A stretch of DNA of 64,000 nt from Paenibacillus glycanilyticus NBRC 16618 (lineage in GTDB: Bacteria; Bacillota; Bacilli; Paenibacillales; Paenibacillaceae), in contig NZ_BILY01000012.1 of the NCBI RefSeq assembly GCF_004000805.1, positions 62,001 to 126,000 on the forward strand, given 5' to 3'. The position numbers and the translations under genes were made by a program. How positions within the stretch are numbered: position 1 is the first letter of the stretch; each line of letters starts with the position of its first letter. Positions 1 through 9,072 of the stretch are shown piece by piece. The notes under the pieces are model-generated. The model did no database searches, was not told the origin of the DNA, and was given only the letters and a program-made list of their open reading frames with translations.

Positions 1-429
1 CTGATCAAACAGCTGATGCTGTCCAAAGAACAGCGCATGGAAGCCTTGCGCGAGTTTATCCCGAATGCAAAGAGCGAAGATTGGGAGCTGCTCGTGGCTG
101 GCCAACGCGTACAGATTATTAAAGAAACAAATGCAGGCAAAGGCACTCTGCAATTCGGTACGGAGGTTATCAGCGCGGCTGACGGCTCGATCGCTGCCCT
201 TCTTGGCGCTTCGCCGGGCGCATCGACAGCCGTTTCGGTTATGCTCGAAGTAATCGGCAAATGCTTCCCGCAGCATATCAAAGAGTGGGAGCCTAAGATC
301 AAGGAAATGATTCCGTCCTACGGAACGAAGCTTCTGCAAAACCCTGAGCTGATCCAGCAGATCAATGCAACAACGAATGCGGCTCTTGGACTCGCAGGCA
401 AAAAACAAACGAGCTCGGCGTTGGCATAA
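1..429 (+). CDS. mqo: Malate:quinone oxidoreductase, C-terminal part (5' end outside window)
   Basis: The frame is open from base 1, so only the last 142 residues are present. The segment [20 protein letters not shown] is the characteristic C-terminal part of malate:quinone oxidoreductase, an FAD-dependent, membrane-associated enzyme that oxidises malate to oxaloacetate and passes electrons to the quinone pool. The C-terminal tail after it matches the family in character. An in-frame ATG at position 16 exists but lies inside the gene and is not the start. A strong hairpin terminator follows directly, so this is the last gene of its transcript. The family call is secure; upstream context is not visible. 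Confidence 0.93.
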   Translation: MIKQLMLSKEQRMEALREFIPNAKSEDWELLVAGQRVQIIKETNAGKGTLQFGTEVISAADGSIAALLGASPGASTAVSVMLEVIGKCFPQHIKEWEPKIKEMIPSYGTKLLQNPELIQQINATTNAALGLAGKKQTSSALA

Positions 430-440
430 CGCATGTTTAG

Positions 441-487
441 ATCGCCCTTTAACTGGCTTCCCAAAGCCAGTTAAAGGGCGATTGTTT
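441..487 (+). terminator. Rho-independent terminator after mqo
   Basis: An 18-bp perfect stem (ATCGCCCTTTAACTGGCT and its complement, arms near 441-458 and 465-482) closes a short loop and is followed by TGTTTATTTC. It lies 12 bases after the mqo stop. Confidence 0.85.
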
Positions 488-545
488 ATTTCAAGGGCAG
501 TTCTCAAATGACGACGGCTTGTTGTTCATTTTATGAAAATAGTAT

Positions 546-568
546 ATTATTTCATTCAATGAAATAAT
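546..568. promoter_or_regulatory. Perfect palindrome, probable ROK autoregulatory operator
   Basis: Arms ATTATTTCATT (546-556) and AATGAAATAAT (558-568) are exact inverse complements around a single central C. The site lies 33 bases before the GTG start of the ROK regulator gene. ROK repressors (NagC, XylR, Mlc) bind AT-rich palindromes of about this size, so autoregulation is inferred. A near-identical core occurs before the LPMO gene at 51059-51073. Confidence 0.6.
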
Positions 569-600
569 TGAACAAATATATAGGGTGAGAGGGAGATATT

Positions 601-1791
601 GTGATTGTAACGAAGACAAAGCGAGGGACTAACCTTGAAGATGTACAGGAGATGAATCGTTCATTGGTCATTCGCCTCATGCGAAGAAGGGAGGTATGCT
701 CCAGGGCGGAATTAACCCAAGATTCTGGACTTAATCAGTCGACGATTACGAATATCATTAATGAGTTAATCAGTTGGGGGATTGTGGTAGAGACGGGTGT
801 GATAGAAGGTAAGAAAGGGCGGCGTTCCATCGGTATCAAGCTGAATTGCGAGCCTTACAAGATTATTGGAATCCGGCTCGCAAGGAAGTCGATAACGGTT
901 GCGTTGTATGATCTGGGGGGCAGCGAATACAAGAGACAGCAAATTCCCATCAACATGGCTGACGGTTCAACCAATGCCTTCAATCGCATGAAGGAACTGA
1001 TTCGGGATATGATGCAATCAAATGCTGTCGGGAATGTGATAGCGATTGGCGTGGTTACCCCTGGTCCGCTGCTTCGGGACGAGGGCCGGATCGGTCTGAT
1101 GACGTATTTTCCGGGGTGGGAGAAAATAAACATTCAGGAGGAGCTAATGCAAGAGTTCGAGCTCCCCGTCTATATGGAGCATGACGCCAAGGCGGGGGCG
1201 CTTGCGCATTGGTGGTTCGGAACCCCCCTTCAGGAACAGGGCGTTATGATCTACGTGGCTGCAGGCCAAGGCGTGGGAGCAGGAATCGTCATCGAAGGAA
1301 AAGTATTCCGGGGATCGCTTGGTATGGCGGGTGAGATCGGCCATATGAGTATCGATTACAAGGGCCAGCAATGCGAATGCGGCAATAGAGGCTGTCTTGA
1401 GCTATATTGCTCGACCTCGGCTTTGCTGCAAACCTTAAAAAAAGAACATGCCTCGTTGAAATCGATATGGCAAGAGCTGAAGGAGGTCAAGAGCGGCGAG
1501 ACGAGAGAAGCGGTTAGACAAGCTGCGTGGTATCTTGGCTTTGGTCTTGTTAACATCATAAACACCTTTAATCCGGATCGGATTATTCTGGGCGACGAAA
1601 TGGCTGAAGCCGGGGATTTGCTTCTTGATACGGTGAAATCGGTCATTAAGGGGCATGTACTGCCCGATGTCTATAGTCAATTGACGATAGAGCTTGCTTC
1701 AGACGACATGGATACGATGCTTGTCGGCTCGGCAATCGTAGCGATTGAGAGTATATTGGATAATCCCTCTAGTTATTTGAAGCAAAGCTAA
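601..1791 (+). CDS. ROK-family transcriptional repressor (XylR/NagC type)
   Basis: A 396-residue protein with an N-terminal winged helix-turn-helix (about residues 15-75) and a C-terminal ROK sugar-kinase-like domain (about 85-385). The zinc-site motif CECGNRGCLE, typical of ROK proteins, is present near residues 259-268. The start is a GTG preceded by GAGAGGGAG. The gene stands before a xylulokinase-like gene in the same direction, so control of that sugar operon is a reasonable inference. A 23-bp palindrome directly upstream suggests autoregulation. The effector sugar cannot be read from sequence: xylose, N-acetylglucosamine and glucose-type sensors share this fold. A terminator follows, so it is its own transcription unit. 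Confidence 0.88.
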   Translation: MIVTKTKRGTNLEDVQEMNRSLVIRLMRRREVCSRAELTQDSGLNQSTITNIINELISWGIVVETGVIEGKKGRRSIGIKLNCEPYKIIGIRLARKSITVALYDLGGSEYKRQQIPINMADGSTNAFNRMKELIRDMMQSNAVGNVIAIGVVTPGPLLRDEGRIGLMTYFPGWEKINIQEELMQEFELPVYMEHDAKAGALAHWWFGTPLQEQGVMIYVAAGQGVGAGIVIEGKVFRGSLGMAGEIGHMSIDYKGQQCECGNRGCLELYCSTSALLQTLKKEHASLKSIWQELKEVKSGETREAVRQAAWYLGFGLVNIINTFNPDRIILGDEMAEAGDLLLDTVKSVIKGHVLPDVYSQLTIELASDDMDTMLVGSAIVAIESILDNPSSYLKQS

Positions 1792-1810
1792 AATATATAT
1801 CCGTATGGGA

Positions 1811-1843
1811 AGCCCGGTCAGAGAAATCTGACCGGGCTTTTTT
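1811..1843 (+). terminator. Rho-independent terminator after the ROK gene
   Basis: A 12-bp perfect stem (AGCCCGGTCAGA / TCTGACCGGGCT) with a GAAA tetraloop and a T run. Confidence 0.92.
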
Positions 1844-1921
1844 GGATCCCTCCTTTACCTCCGCATAAAGCAGTTCAAGTAGATCGTTGGAAAACGAGAA
1901 AAAGGATGGAAAAATTATTAC

Positions 1922-1950
1922 TTGATTAAATCAATAAATGCATTTATAGT
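1922..1950 (+). promoter_or_regulatory. Sigma-A promoter of the xylB operon with overlapping palindromes
   Basis: TTGATT (1922-1927), a 17-base spacer and TATAGT (1945-1950) form a near-consensus promoter. Two perfect palindromes lie on it: TTGATTAAATCAA (1922-1934) over the -35 box and TAAATGCATTTA (1935-1946) into the -10 box. They are plausible operators. A half match to the ROK palindrome (TTTCATTAATT, 1980-1990) lies just before the ribosome site. Confidence 0.65.
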
Positions 1951-2002
1951 AATAATGTAAACGGTAAAAATAAACAATGTTTCATTAATTGGAGGCCGCA
2001 GC

Positions 2003-3523
2003 ATGTCGTTACTGATGGGGATTGATATCGGAACCTCAAGCGTGAAATCCATGATCATGGATCCTTCAGGCAAGGTACTCGGATTTGCGCAGATGGAGTA
2101 TGACATCAATATTCCTGTCTCAGGGTACGCCGAACAGAATCCGGATGAATGGTGGGAGTTGGTTAAGAAGACAAGCGCTCAAGCAATGGCGGGAGCTGGC
2201 ATAGACGGAGGGGCGTTAGCGGGAATTGGGTTTTCCGGTCAAATGCACGGGTTGGTGGCGCTAGATAAAGATGGTCAGGTGCTTCGGCCATCCATTATAT
2301 GGTGCGATCAGCGGTCAATCCCTCAGAAGGCCATATTGGAATCCGGACTTACGACGGAACAGCTAGGACATATGATTCAGAACTCCGTGTCGACCGGATT
2401 TCTTATCCTCTCGTTGATGTGGATCAAAGAAAATGAACCCCAAATCTATAGCCGTATAGACCGGGTTATGCTGCCTAAGGATTATGTCCGTTACCGGTTG
2501 ACCGGTGAAATCGGCACGGACACGACGGATGCCTCCGGCACGTCGGCTTATGATACGGCATCCCTTCGATGGTCGGATCCATTGATCGCATTAGCGGGAC
2601 TGGATAGCAGTATGTTTCCGAAGATCGGTAATCCATGGGAGATAGCGGGATACGTTACAAGAGCGGCCGAATCCGAAAGCGATTTCATTGCGGGGACTCC
2701 CGTTGTATACGGTGGGGCGGATCAAGCCATGCAAGCGGTTGGAAACGGTATTATTAAACCTGGCAACCTTTCCGTTACGATCGGAACCGGAGGGCAGCTG
2801 TTTACGGCTATTGATCAGCCGGCCTATGATAGGAAGCTTAGGACGCATACTTATGTTCACGCGGTTCCAAACCGGTGGTATCTGATGGGGGCGACGATGA
2901 GCGCGGGATTGTCGTTGAAGTGGCTGGCTTCCCAGGTTTTGAACAAGCAGGATTACAAGGCACTTGACCGGATGGCTAAAGAAGTTCCCGCGGGAAGCGA
3001 GGGGCTGCTGTTCCTGCCCTATCTGACTGGTGATCGAACTCCCCATATGGATCCGCAAGCAAGCGGGATGTTCTTCGGGCTCAAATTGGAACACAAGGAC
3101 GCGCATCTGATAAGAGCGGTGCTTGAAGGGGTATGTTATTCGCTTCGCGACGGCGTGGAGATTATTCGTTCGCTCGGGGTTGAGCTTGAGAGAATCATCA
3201 TCTCCGGGGGCGGTGCGAAGAGCCTGTTATGGAGCCAGATTCTTGCCGATATTTTGCATCAGGATGTTTATGTAAGCATGACAGAGGAACAGGCATGCGT
3301 GGGTGCGGCAATCATGGCCGGAGTTGGCGCGAAGCTGTATGATTCCGTTGAGCAGGCTTGCCAAACCGTCGTTAAGCTGCACGAAAGTCCCGTGCGCCCA
3401 GACCCTATGAACCAGGCGATTTATGACCGATACTATACCGTCTATAGCAAGCTTTACGAGATTAACCGGGAGCTCTTTCCCATGCTGAATAACAATACTA
3501 ATGTGAATGGAGTGTCAAAATGA
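2003..3523 (+). CDS. xylB: Xylulokinase-like FGGY carbohydrate kinase
   Basis: A 506-residue FGGY-family kinase, normal length for xylulokinase, with the phosphate-binding segment MGIDIGTSSVKSMIMD at the N terminus and the xylulokinase-type motif GFSGQMHGLV near residue 77. It would phosphorylate D-xylulose or a related ketose in the cytoplasm. The ATG has a GGAGG site 7 bases upstream. The stop overlaps the next start (ATGA), so it is translationally coupled to a GH32 glycosidase. There is no xylose isomerase gene nearby, and its partner is a fructan-type glycosidase. The true substrate may therefore be another ketose released from an imported glycoside. FGGY membership is secure; the exact sugar is not. 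Confidence 0.87.
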   Translation: MSLLMGIDIGTSSVKSMIMDPSGKVLGFAQMEYDINIPVSGYAEQNPDEWWELVKKTSAQAMAGAGIDGGALAGIGFSGQMHGLVALDKDGQVLRPSIIWCDQRSIPQKAILESGLTTEQLGHMIQNSVSTGFLILSLMWIKENEPQIYSRIDRVMLPKDYVRYRLTGEIGTDTTDASGTSAYDTASLRWSDPLIALAGLDSSMFPKIGNPWEIAGYVTRAAESESDFIAGTPVVYGGADQAMQAVGNGIIKPGNLSVTIGTGGQLFTAIDQPAYDRKLRTHTYVHAVPNRWYLMGATMSAGLSLKWLASQVLNKQDYKALDRMAKEVPAGSEGLLFLPYLTGDRTPHMDPQASGMFFGLKLEHKDAHLIRAVLEGVCYSLRDGVEIIRSLGVELERIIISGGGAKSLLWSQILADILHQDVYVSMTEEQACVGAAIMAGVGAKLYDSVEQACQTVVKLHESPVRPDPMNQAIYDRYYTVYSKLYEINRELFPMLNNNTNVNGVSK

Positions 3524-5385
3524 TGATGAACGCTACTGGTGGCGGCAACTTTATCGAGCTTAAGAATAAACAGGCTGAGCAATCCTTGAGCCTGGGAAAT
3601 CTCAAAGCACTGACAATTGGAGCATCTGTGAGGGGAGGAGACAAAAGCGAGGAGCTGCTCCGCATTCAAGGCGATGCACAAGCCGCCGCGATTCGCTTCT
3701 ATTCCGAAGAACAGGCGGAAGGCAAAGGGTTATTCCTGGTTGTTGACTTCCATACGGATGCCAAAGACAAACCGCTGACGTTATCCGTTCCATGGCAAGC
3801 GATTGGCGCGGGCGAGCATGATCTCCTGCTGCGCTATGGCGGACACATCGTCGAGTTGTTCGTAGACGGCGTTCTGATTGACGAGGACTGGCCGATGGGC
3901 TCCGTTCAATTGGAGAATGCAGCAGCACAGTGCTTTGATGGGACGCTTAAGGCGACAATCTGGGCTTACGCCTTGACGGAAGAAGAGCGCGGCAGCCTTA
4001 TTCAAGATAAGCCAGGTCTGGAAAGCCGGGAGACGCTGTACCTGGGAACGGAGCCGGAATCCATCCAGTACTGGAAGCCAAGGGGATTCAATACCGGGGT
4101 TGGCGATTGCATGCCTTATTTCGACGGGGAAACGTTCCATGTCTACTACCTGTTCGATCGTCGGGGTCATGCGAGCAAATGGAGCTTGGGCGCGCATCAA
4201 TGGGCGCATATGTCGACCAAGGATCTGAAAGACTGGACGCATCACCCTATGGCTGTTGCCGTGACAGAGGAATGGGAAGGGTCCATTTGCACAGGTTCCG
4301 TTCTGAAGGAGAACGACGTTTATTATGCCTTTTACGCCGTTCGGGCAGTGGACGGCTCACCGGCCCAATTGACCTATGCGGTTAGTAACGACGGCATTTC
4401 CTTTACCAAGACCGAGGCTTACATAAACATCTCTAACCGGTATTTGCTATCCTCCGTCCGTGATCCTCATGTATTCAAGGACGAACAGGGCGTGTATCAC
4501 ATGCTGGTTACGACAAGCTTAGTAGACGGCGTCAAGCATGAGGGATGCCTCGCCCATCTTGTATCAAGCGATCTGCGGAATTGGCAGGAGGAAGAACCGT
4601 TTATCGTGCCGGGTTACCACGGTGAGCCGGAGTGCTCGGATTATTTTGAATGGAACGGCTTATATTACCTGATCTTCAGCAATGACGGTCTCGCCCGCTA
4701 CCGGTATTCCAAAGAGCCGTTTGGACCTTGGCTGCGTCCGGCGATGGATACGATTGACAGCGTTCAATTGCGTGTACCGAAGACGGCCGCCTTCCCTGGA
4801 GGAAGAAGAATGGTTACGGGCTTCTTGTCCGGACCGGGACGATACGGCGGCGAGTTGATCATCCGGGAGCTTGTTCAGGAAGAGGATGGATCGCTTGGAC
4901 TGAAGCTGCCTGCCGAGTTTGCCGGTTTAACAAGCCAGGTTGTGACACGGCAAGAAGAACTCGTTTCCTTATCCAACTTAAACGGGTTTTCCGAGCAGCT
5001 GCTCGGAAAGGTGGAGGGCGACTATGAGCTGACCTTCGAGGCCGTTCCCGAGCACCCTACGATGTTCTACGGGTTTTCCGTAGCGGGGGATTCCCATTTC
5101 AAACAAGGCAGCGATATCCGGTTTGAGCCTTCCAATCGCAAGCTTGGCGTTCATGATACGGTCTGCGTAGGCTTCCAGGAGGATGAGGTTTCGTCCATCT
5201 ATCACGTGAAGGAATTAGAAGGCCGCGTCCATGTTGAGGCGACCGTAAAGGAAGGTTTCATCGACATTTGCGTAAACGGTAAACGAACCTTCATCAGCCG
5301 TATTAACAGAGAACATGCTTATCTGCGATTCTTTGCCCAATTCGGAACGGTAAGCTTCCATAACATCACGATTCGATCGGTTTAG
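3520..5385 (+). CDS. Glycoside hydrolase family 32-like protein with N-terminal LamG-like domain, cytoplasmic
   Basis: A 621-residue protein without a signal peptide. Residues about 10-165 look like a concanavalin/LamG-type beta sandwich. A five-bladed GH32 propeller follows with GVGDCMPYFDG (candidate nucleophile D196), the transition-state motif RDP (314-316) and the acid/base motif EC (E371, C372), then a C-terminal beta sandwich. Family members hydrolyse beta-fructosides such as sucrose, inulin or levan oligomers. The usual WMNDPNG box is replaced by a divergent GDCMPY form, so the substrate may not be a simple fructan. It overlaps xylB by 4 bases and is followed by sugar permease genes. 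That fits hydrolysis of an imported oligosaccharide inside the cell. Three consecutive Met codons leave the start slightly uncertain. Confidence 0.82.
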   Translation: MMMNATGGGNFIELKNKQAEQSLSLGNLKALTIGASVRGGDKSEELLRIQGDAQAAAIRFYSEEQAEGKGLFLVVDFHTDAKDKPLTLSVPWQAIGAGEHDLLLRYGGHIVELFVDGVLIDEDWPMGSVQLENAAAQCFDGTLKATIWAYALTEEERGSLIQDKPGLESRETLYLGTEPESIQYWKPRGFNTGVGDCMPYFDGETFHVYYLFDRRGHASKWSLGAHQWAHMSTKDLKDWTHHPMAVAVTEEWEGSICTGSVLKENDVYYAFYAVRAVDGSPAQLTYAVSNDGISFTKTEAYINISNRYLLSSVRDPHVFKDEQGVYHMLVTTSLVDGVKHEGCLAHLVSSDLRNWQEEEPFIVPGYHGEPECSDYFEWNGLYYLIFSNDGLARYRYSKEPFGPWLRPAMDTIDSVQLRVPKTAAFPGGRRMVTGFLSGPGRYGGELIIRELVQEEDGSLGLKLPAEFAGLTSQVVTRQEELVSLSNLNGFSEQLLGKVEGDYELTFEAVPEHPTMFYGFSVAGDSHFKQGSDIRFEPSNRKLGVHDTVCVGFQEDEVSSIYHVKELEGRVHVEATVKEGFIDICVNGKRTFISRINREHAYLRFFAQFGTVSFHNITIRSV

Positions 5386-5410
5386 AGCAGGTAACAAGGA
5401 GGAATGCACC

Positions 5411-6322
5411 ATGCACAGCAATGGGATGCTGGCTAATATGCGGAGGAGATGGCAGCTTTACGTGCTGCTCCTTCCGTCCGTCTTGTACATCTTGTTGTTC
5501 CATTACGTCCCCATGTACGGCATTATCATCGCTTTTAAAGATTTTAAATCCAGCATGGGCATTATCGGGAGCCCTTGGGTTGGGATGAAGCACTTCGAAG
5601 CCTTTTTTGATTCTTTTGTCTTCGAGCAGATCGTAACGAACACGGTTAAGCTAAGCGCGTTTTCGCTGTTAATCGGATTTCCCATTCCCATCCTGTTCGC
5701 CCTGCTGCTGAATCAGATTCGAAACCGGCTTGCGCAGCGATTTGTGCAAACGGTTACTTATGCACCGTATTTTATCTCTACCGTCGTCCTCGTGTCCATG
5801 CTGAACGTATTCTTAGCTCCCAGCACGGGGATTATCAACAATTTCATAACGTTGTTTGGCGGCGAAGCCGTCAACTTCATGGCGAGGGAAGAATGGTTCC
5901 GCACGGTCTATATCTCCTCGGGCATCTGGCAGACAATGGGCTTCAGCGCCATTATTTATCTTGCGGCGTTAAGCGGCGTCAACCCGGAGCTGCATGAAGC
6001 GGCCACGGTTGACGGCGCAATGAAGCTGAGGCGGATCTGGAATGTCGATCTGCCGTCCATTCTTCCGACGATCACGATTCTCTTCATTCTCGGCATCGGC
6101 AGCATCATGTCCGTAGGCTGGGAGAAGGCTTTCCTGATGCAGCAAGGCATGAACCTGCCGGTGTCGGAGATCATTTCCACTTATGTATACAAGGTTGGCT
6201 TGCTTAATGCGCAGTACAGCTTTGCTACGGCGATTGGCCTATTTAATTCGGTAATTAACTTTACGCTTCTTATCTTTACAAATTACGCATCCAGAAAAAT
6301 GTCCGGAAACAGCTTATGGTAG
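5411..6322 (+). CDS. ABC sugar transporter permease, LplB type
   Basis: A 303-residue inner-membrane permease with six predicted helices. It starts MHSNGMLANMRRRWQLYVLL and carries the EAA coupling loop EAATVDGAMKLRRIWNVDLP near residues 196-215. AAGGAGG lies 8 bases before the ATG and 11 bases after the GH32 stop. It belongs to the LplB/YteP group that pairs with a second permease and a large lipoprotein binding protein, both of which follow here. No ATPase is encoded nearby; such systems usually share an MsmX-type ATPase encoded elsewhere. Confidence 0.92.
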   Translation: MHSNGMLANMRRRWQLYVLLLPSVLYILLFHYVPMYGIIIAFKDFKSSMGIIGSPWVGMKHFEAFFDSFVFEQIVTNTVKLSAFSLLIGFPIPILFALLLNQIRNRLAQRFVQTVTYAPYFISTVVLVSMLNVFLAPSTGIINNFITLFGGEAVNFMAREEWFRTVYISSGIWQTMGFSAIIYLAALSGVNPELHEAATVDGAMKLRRIWNVDLPSILPTITILFILGIGSIMSVGWEKAFLMQQGMNLPVSEIISTYVYKVGLLNAQYSFATAIGLFNSVINFTLLIFTNYASRKMSGNSLW

Positions 6323-6344
6323 CTGAATGGAGGAATCAAGACAA

Positions 6345-7229
6345 ATGAAATCCTTGTCCCTGGGCGACAAAATTTTCACCGTATTCAACTACACGCTTAT
6401 GGCAGCGATTACGCTGTGTATCCTTTATCCGCTCTACTTCATCGTTGTTGCGTCATTCTCGGATCCCAACATCGTCAATCGCGGAGGAATTCTGTTCCTG
6501 CCGGAACGTTTGTATACGGAAGGTTACGCGAAGATTTTCGACTACAAGCCGCTTTGGACCGGTTATCTAAATTCCATTATTTATACCTTGTGCGGCACCC
6601 TGGTTAATTTGGTCTTCACCCTTACCGGCGCTTATGCGCTCTCGAGAAAAGATTTGGTTGGTCGGAAGCCAATCATGCTGCTGTTCATCTTTACGATGTT
6701 CTTTAGCGGAGGACTCATTCCGAGCTACCTTCTCATAAATAAGCTTGGGATTATGGACACCATGTGGGCATTGATTCTGCCTGCTGCCGCGTCCGTGTGG
6801 AACATTATCATTACGCGCACCTTCTTCCAGAGCACCATTCCGGATGAACTGCTGGAAGCTGCCGTTATGGATGGCTGCTCGGATTTCAAGTTCTTCTTGT
6901 CCATTGTTCTGCCTTTATCAAAAGTCATCGTGGCGGTCATGGCTCTATTCTATGGCATCGGGCATTGGAACTCGTTCTTCGAGCCGCTGATCTACATCAC
7001 AAGCGATGATAAATTCCCGCTGCAGGTTATTTTGCGGAACCTACTGATTACGAACGAGGTTGGAAACGAGATGCTGTCGGACGCAATGTCCATGGCCGAA
7101 CGCCAGCGTATTGCAGAGCAGCTGAAGTATGGCGTTATCGTAGCATCATGTCTTCCTTTGCTTACCGTATATCCGTTCCTGCAAAAGTATTTCACGCAAG
7201 GGGTCATGATCGGTTCCATTAAAGGCTAA
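6345..7229 (+). CDS. ABC sugar transporter permease, LplC/YtcP type
   Basis: A 294-residue second permease with an N-terminal membrane helix followed by five more, and the EAA loop EAAVMDGCSDFKFFLSIVLP near the middle. An upstream in-frame ATG at 6327 contains the GGAGG site itself (6329-6333), so the ATG at 6345 is the better start. It should form a heterodimer with the preceding permease and import an oligosaccharide delivered by the lipoprotein encoded next. Confidence 0.92.
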   Translation: MKSLSLGDKIFTVFNYTLMAAITLCILYPLYFIVVASFSDPNIVNRGGILFLPERLYTEGYAKIFDYKPLWTGYLNSIIYTLCGTLVNLVFTLTGAYALSRKDLVGRKPIMLLFIFTMFFSGGLIPSYLLINKLGIMDTMWALILPAAASVWNIIITRTFFQSTIPDELLEAAVMDGCSDFKFFLSIVLPLSKVIVAVMALFYGIGHWNSFFEPLIYITSDDKFPLQVILRNLLITNEVGNEMLSDAMSMAERQRIAEQLKYGVIVASCLPLLTVYPFLQKYFTQGVMIGSIKG

Positions 7230-7270
7230 TGGCGTGTTTGTCCCTATTCCATACTCGGGCAAGGAGGTGA

Positions 7271-7321
7271 ATGCGCGCTTTTAAGTCTTGGTCATCCATT
7301 GCAATCGGGGAGTCAACTTAA
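7271..7321 (+). CDS. Possible 16-codon leader ORF between permease and lipoprotein genes
   Basis: A very strong AAGGAGGTG (7261-7269) stands just before an ATG that opens a 16-residue frame (MRAFKSWSSIAIGEST). The spacing is short, about 3-4 bases, and nothing supports a conserved product. It could be a chance remnant or a small leader affecting translation of the binding protein. Confidence 0.15.
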   Translation: MRAFKSWSSIAIGEST

Positions 7322-7347
7322 TTCAAGTGAAGGGGAGAAGAGAAACA

Positions 7348-8982
7348 ATGAAGAAGATAGTCGCTATTCTATGCACGGCCATTATGCTGCCGGGGATTAT
7401 GGCGGGTTGTTCGTCAGGCAGCAACAATGAATCTTCGGCTAATAACAAGGCAGCGGAATCTGCGAATGCAAAGGGCAATTCTGAAGCTCCCATCCGCATC
7501 GTTCGTCCTAAAAGCCCGCAAAATCTTCCTGCAAAAGATATGATCTGGTACAAAAACTACACAAAAGTATCGGGCATCGATATTGATTGGCAGGAAATAC
7601 CGCAAGAGTCCTCCTCAGAGAAAATAAACTTAATGCTGTCCACCGGAGATCTGCCTGAGGCGTTCATGCAATCGCTGAACACCAGCATGATCATGAAGAA
7701 TGTGGATCAGGGCATCTTCCTGCCGATCGAGGATTACATTAAAGATATGCCGAATTTTTCCAAGGTATTGGAGAAGCGGCCGGAATACAAGTCGTTAATA
7801 ACCGCGCCGGACGGCCACATATATGGACTGCCTTACATTGAGGAGATGTTCGGCCTAATTAGCAACCAGGGCATCCTGCATATTTACAAGCCTTGGCTGG
7901 ATAAGCTCGGGCTGCCGATTCCCAAGACAATCGACGAATACCGCGATACGCTTAAGAAGTTCGTGGAATCGGACATGAACGGCAACGGCAAGAAGGATGA
8001 AATCGGACTGGCGCTGGCCAACAAGGATGTAACCTCAGGCATTGGACATTGGCGCAACGCCAACGACTTCGGCCAGTTCTTTGGGCTATGGGGCCAAGCA
8101 GACCGCAACGACAGCCTTGGCGTGGATGAGAACGGTAAAGTGTTCAGTACCTCCACTACGGAGGCCTACAAGACCGGTATTAAATACTTGCACGACATGT
8201 ACAAGGACGGCTTGATTGACGAGGAGTATCTGATTACGGACAGTCCGAAGCTGCAAGCCAAATTGCGTAATCCGGATGTCATCGTCGGCAGTGTATTGAC
8301 CTTCTCGATCAGCGATATGGTAGATAAGGAACGTGCCAAGGATTATGTAGCCGTACCTTATCTGACAGGTCCGGGCGGAGAATTCGGAACGCGCGAGAAC
8401 CTTGTCGAGATGCATAATCCGGTAGCCTTCGTTCTGACCAAGGCAGCGAAAAATCCGGAGAGAATTCTCAAATGGGCGGACGGCCTGTACGATCCGAGCT
8501 GGTCGGTTCAGACCAACTGGGGTCCGCTTGGCTATCAGTACAAGAAGAATGACGCGGGAGTTATGGTGTTTGACGATTTAAAGGACGGATTGAAGACGTA
8601 TAGCGAAATGCGCAGCCGGAATACGATTGGCGGGGGTTCGCCTGTCGCCGTATTGACGGATTACTATGATACCGTGGTGGAATATCCGCAGGACGCCAAG
8701 CGTCTATTGGATGACATGAAGGCCGTTGGTTTCATAGACAAGCATCTGAACGATCCTTATATTCCGCACACCATTTTCTACGAGCCGGAAGTAGCGGATA
8801 AAATGGCGCTGCTCTCCGCTCAAGTCTATCAACTGATGGACAATAATCGTCGCAAGTGGATAACGGACGGCGGCATTGACCAGGAATGGGATAAATATCT
8901 GAAGGATCTCGATAAAGCAGGCTGGTATGAATTAATCGGTTATGTGCAAGAAGCCTACACCCGATATCTTAAGAATCAATAA
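7348..8982 (+). CDS. Extracellular solute-binding lipoprotein of the sugar ABC importer
   Basis: A 544-residue protein of the large YtcQ/LipO-type family 1 binding proteins. A signal sequence MKKIVAILC... ends in the lipobox MAGC with lipidated Cys21, followed by an Asn/Ser-rich linker. AGGGGAGAAGAG precedes the chosen ATG; an upstream in-frame start at 7288 would spoil the signal peptide. A calcium-site-like DMNGNGKKDE stretch near residue 211 is typical of these proteins. It captures the sugar for the two permeases encoded upstream. A bidirectional terminator ends the operon. Confidence 0.92.
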   Translation: MKKIVAILCTAIMLPGIMAGCSSGSNNESSANNKAAESANAKGNSEAPIRIVRPKSPQNLPAKDMIWYKNYTKVSGIDIDWQEIPQESSSEKINLMLSTGDLPEAFMQSLNTSMIMKNVDQGIFLPIEDYIKDMPNFSKVLEKRPEYKSLITAPDGHIYGLPYIEEMFGLISNQGILHIYKPWLDKLGLPIPKTIDEYRDTLKKFVESDMNGNGKKDEIGLALANKDVTSGIGHWRNANDFGQFFGLWGQADRNDSLGVDENGKVFSTSTTEAYKTGIKYLHDMYKDGLIDEEYLITDSPKLQAKLRNPDVIVGSVLTFSISDMVDKERAKDYVAVPYLTGPGGEFGTRENLVEMHNPVAFVLTKAAKNPERILKWADGLYDPSWSVQTNWGPLGYQYKKNDAGVMVFDDLKDGLKTYSEMRSRNTIGGGSPVAVLTDYYDTVVEYPQDAKRLLDDMKAVGFIDKHLNDPYIPHTIFYEPEVADKMALLSAQVYQLMDNNRRKWITDGGIDQEWDKYLKDLDKAGWYELIGYVQEAYTRYLKNQ

Positions 8983-9019
8983 GGCAGACATCTAAATTCG
9001 ACAGCCATTATTCCAAGGA

Positions 9020-9066
9020 AAAAGGAACCATCTGCGGCGATGCCGTCAGCTGGTTCCTTTTTTTTT
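9020..9066. terminator. Bidirectional terminator between convergent genes
   Basis: Stem AAAGGAACCA (9021-9030) / TGGTTCCTTT (9051-9060), with an internal GC-rich hairpin, followed by a T run. The opposite strand also ends in T residues, so it serves the gene at 9073-9516 too. Confidence 0.85.
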
Positions 9067-9072
9067 CGCACG

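Noticed and set aside
1356..1646. Antisense open frames within the ROK gene
   Set aside because: They overlap a clear coding gene, lack ribosome sites and match no family; such frames are common in this composition.
2003..3523. Standard xylose operon call
   Set aside because: No xylA or xylose transporter gene is present, and the partner genes are a GH32 and oligosaccharide importer.
3602..4245. Long minus-strand frames inside the GH32 gene
   Set aside because: Arg/Pro/His-rich translation without domain features, no RBS; shadow of the real gene.
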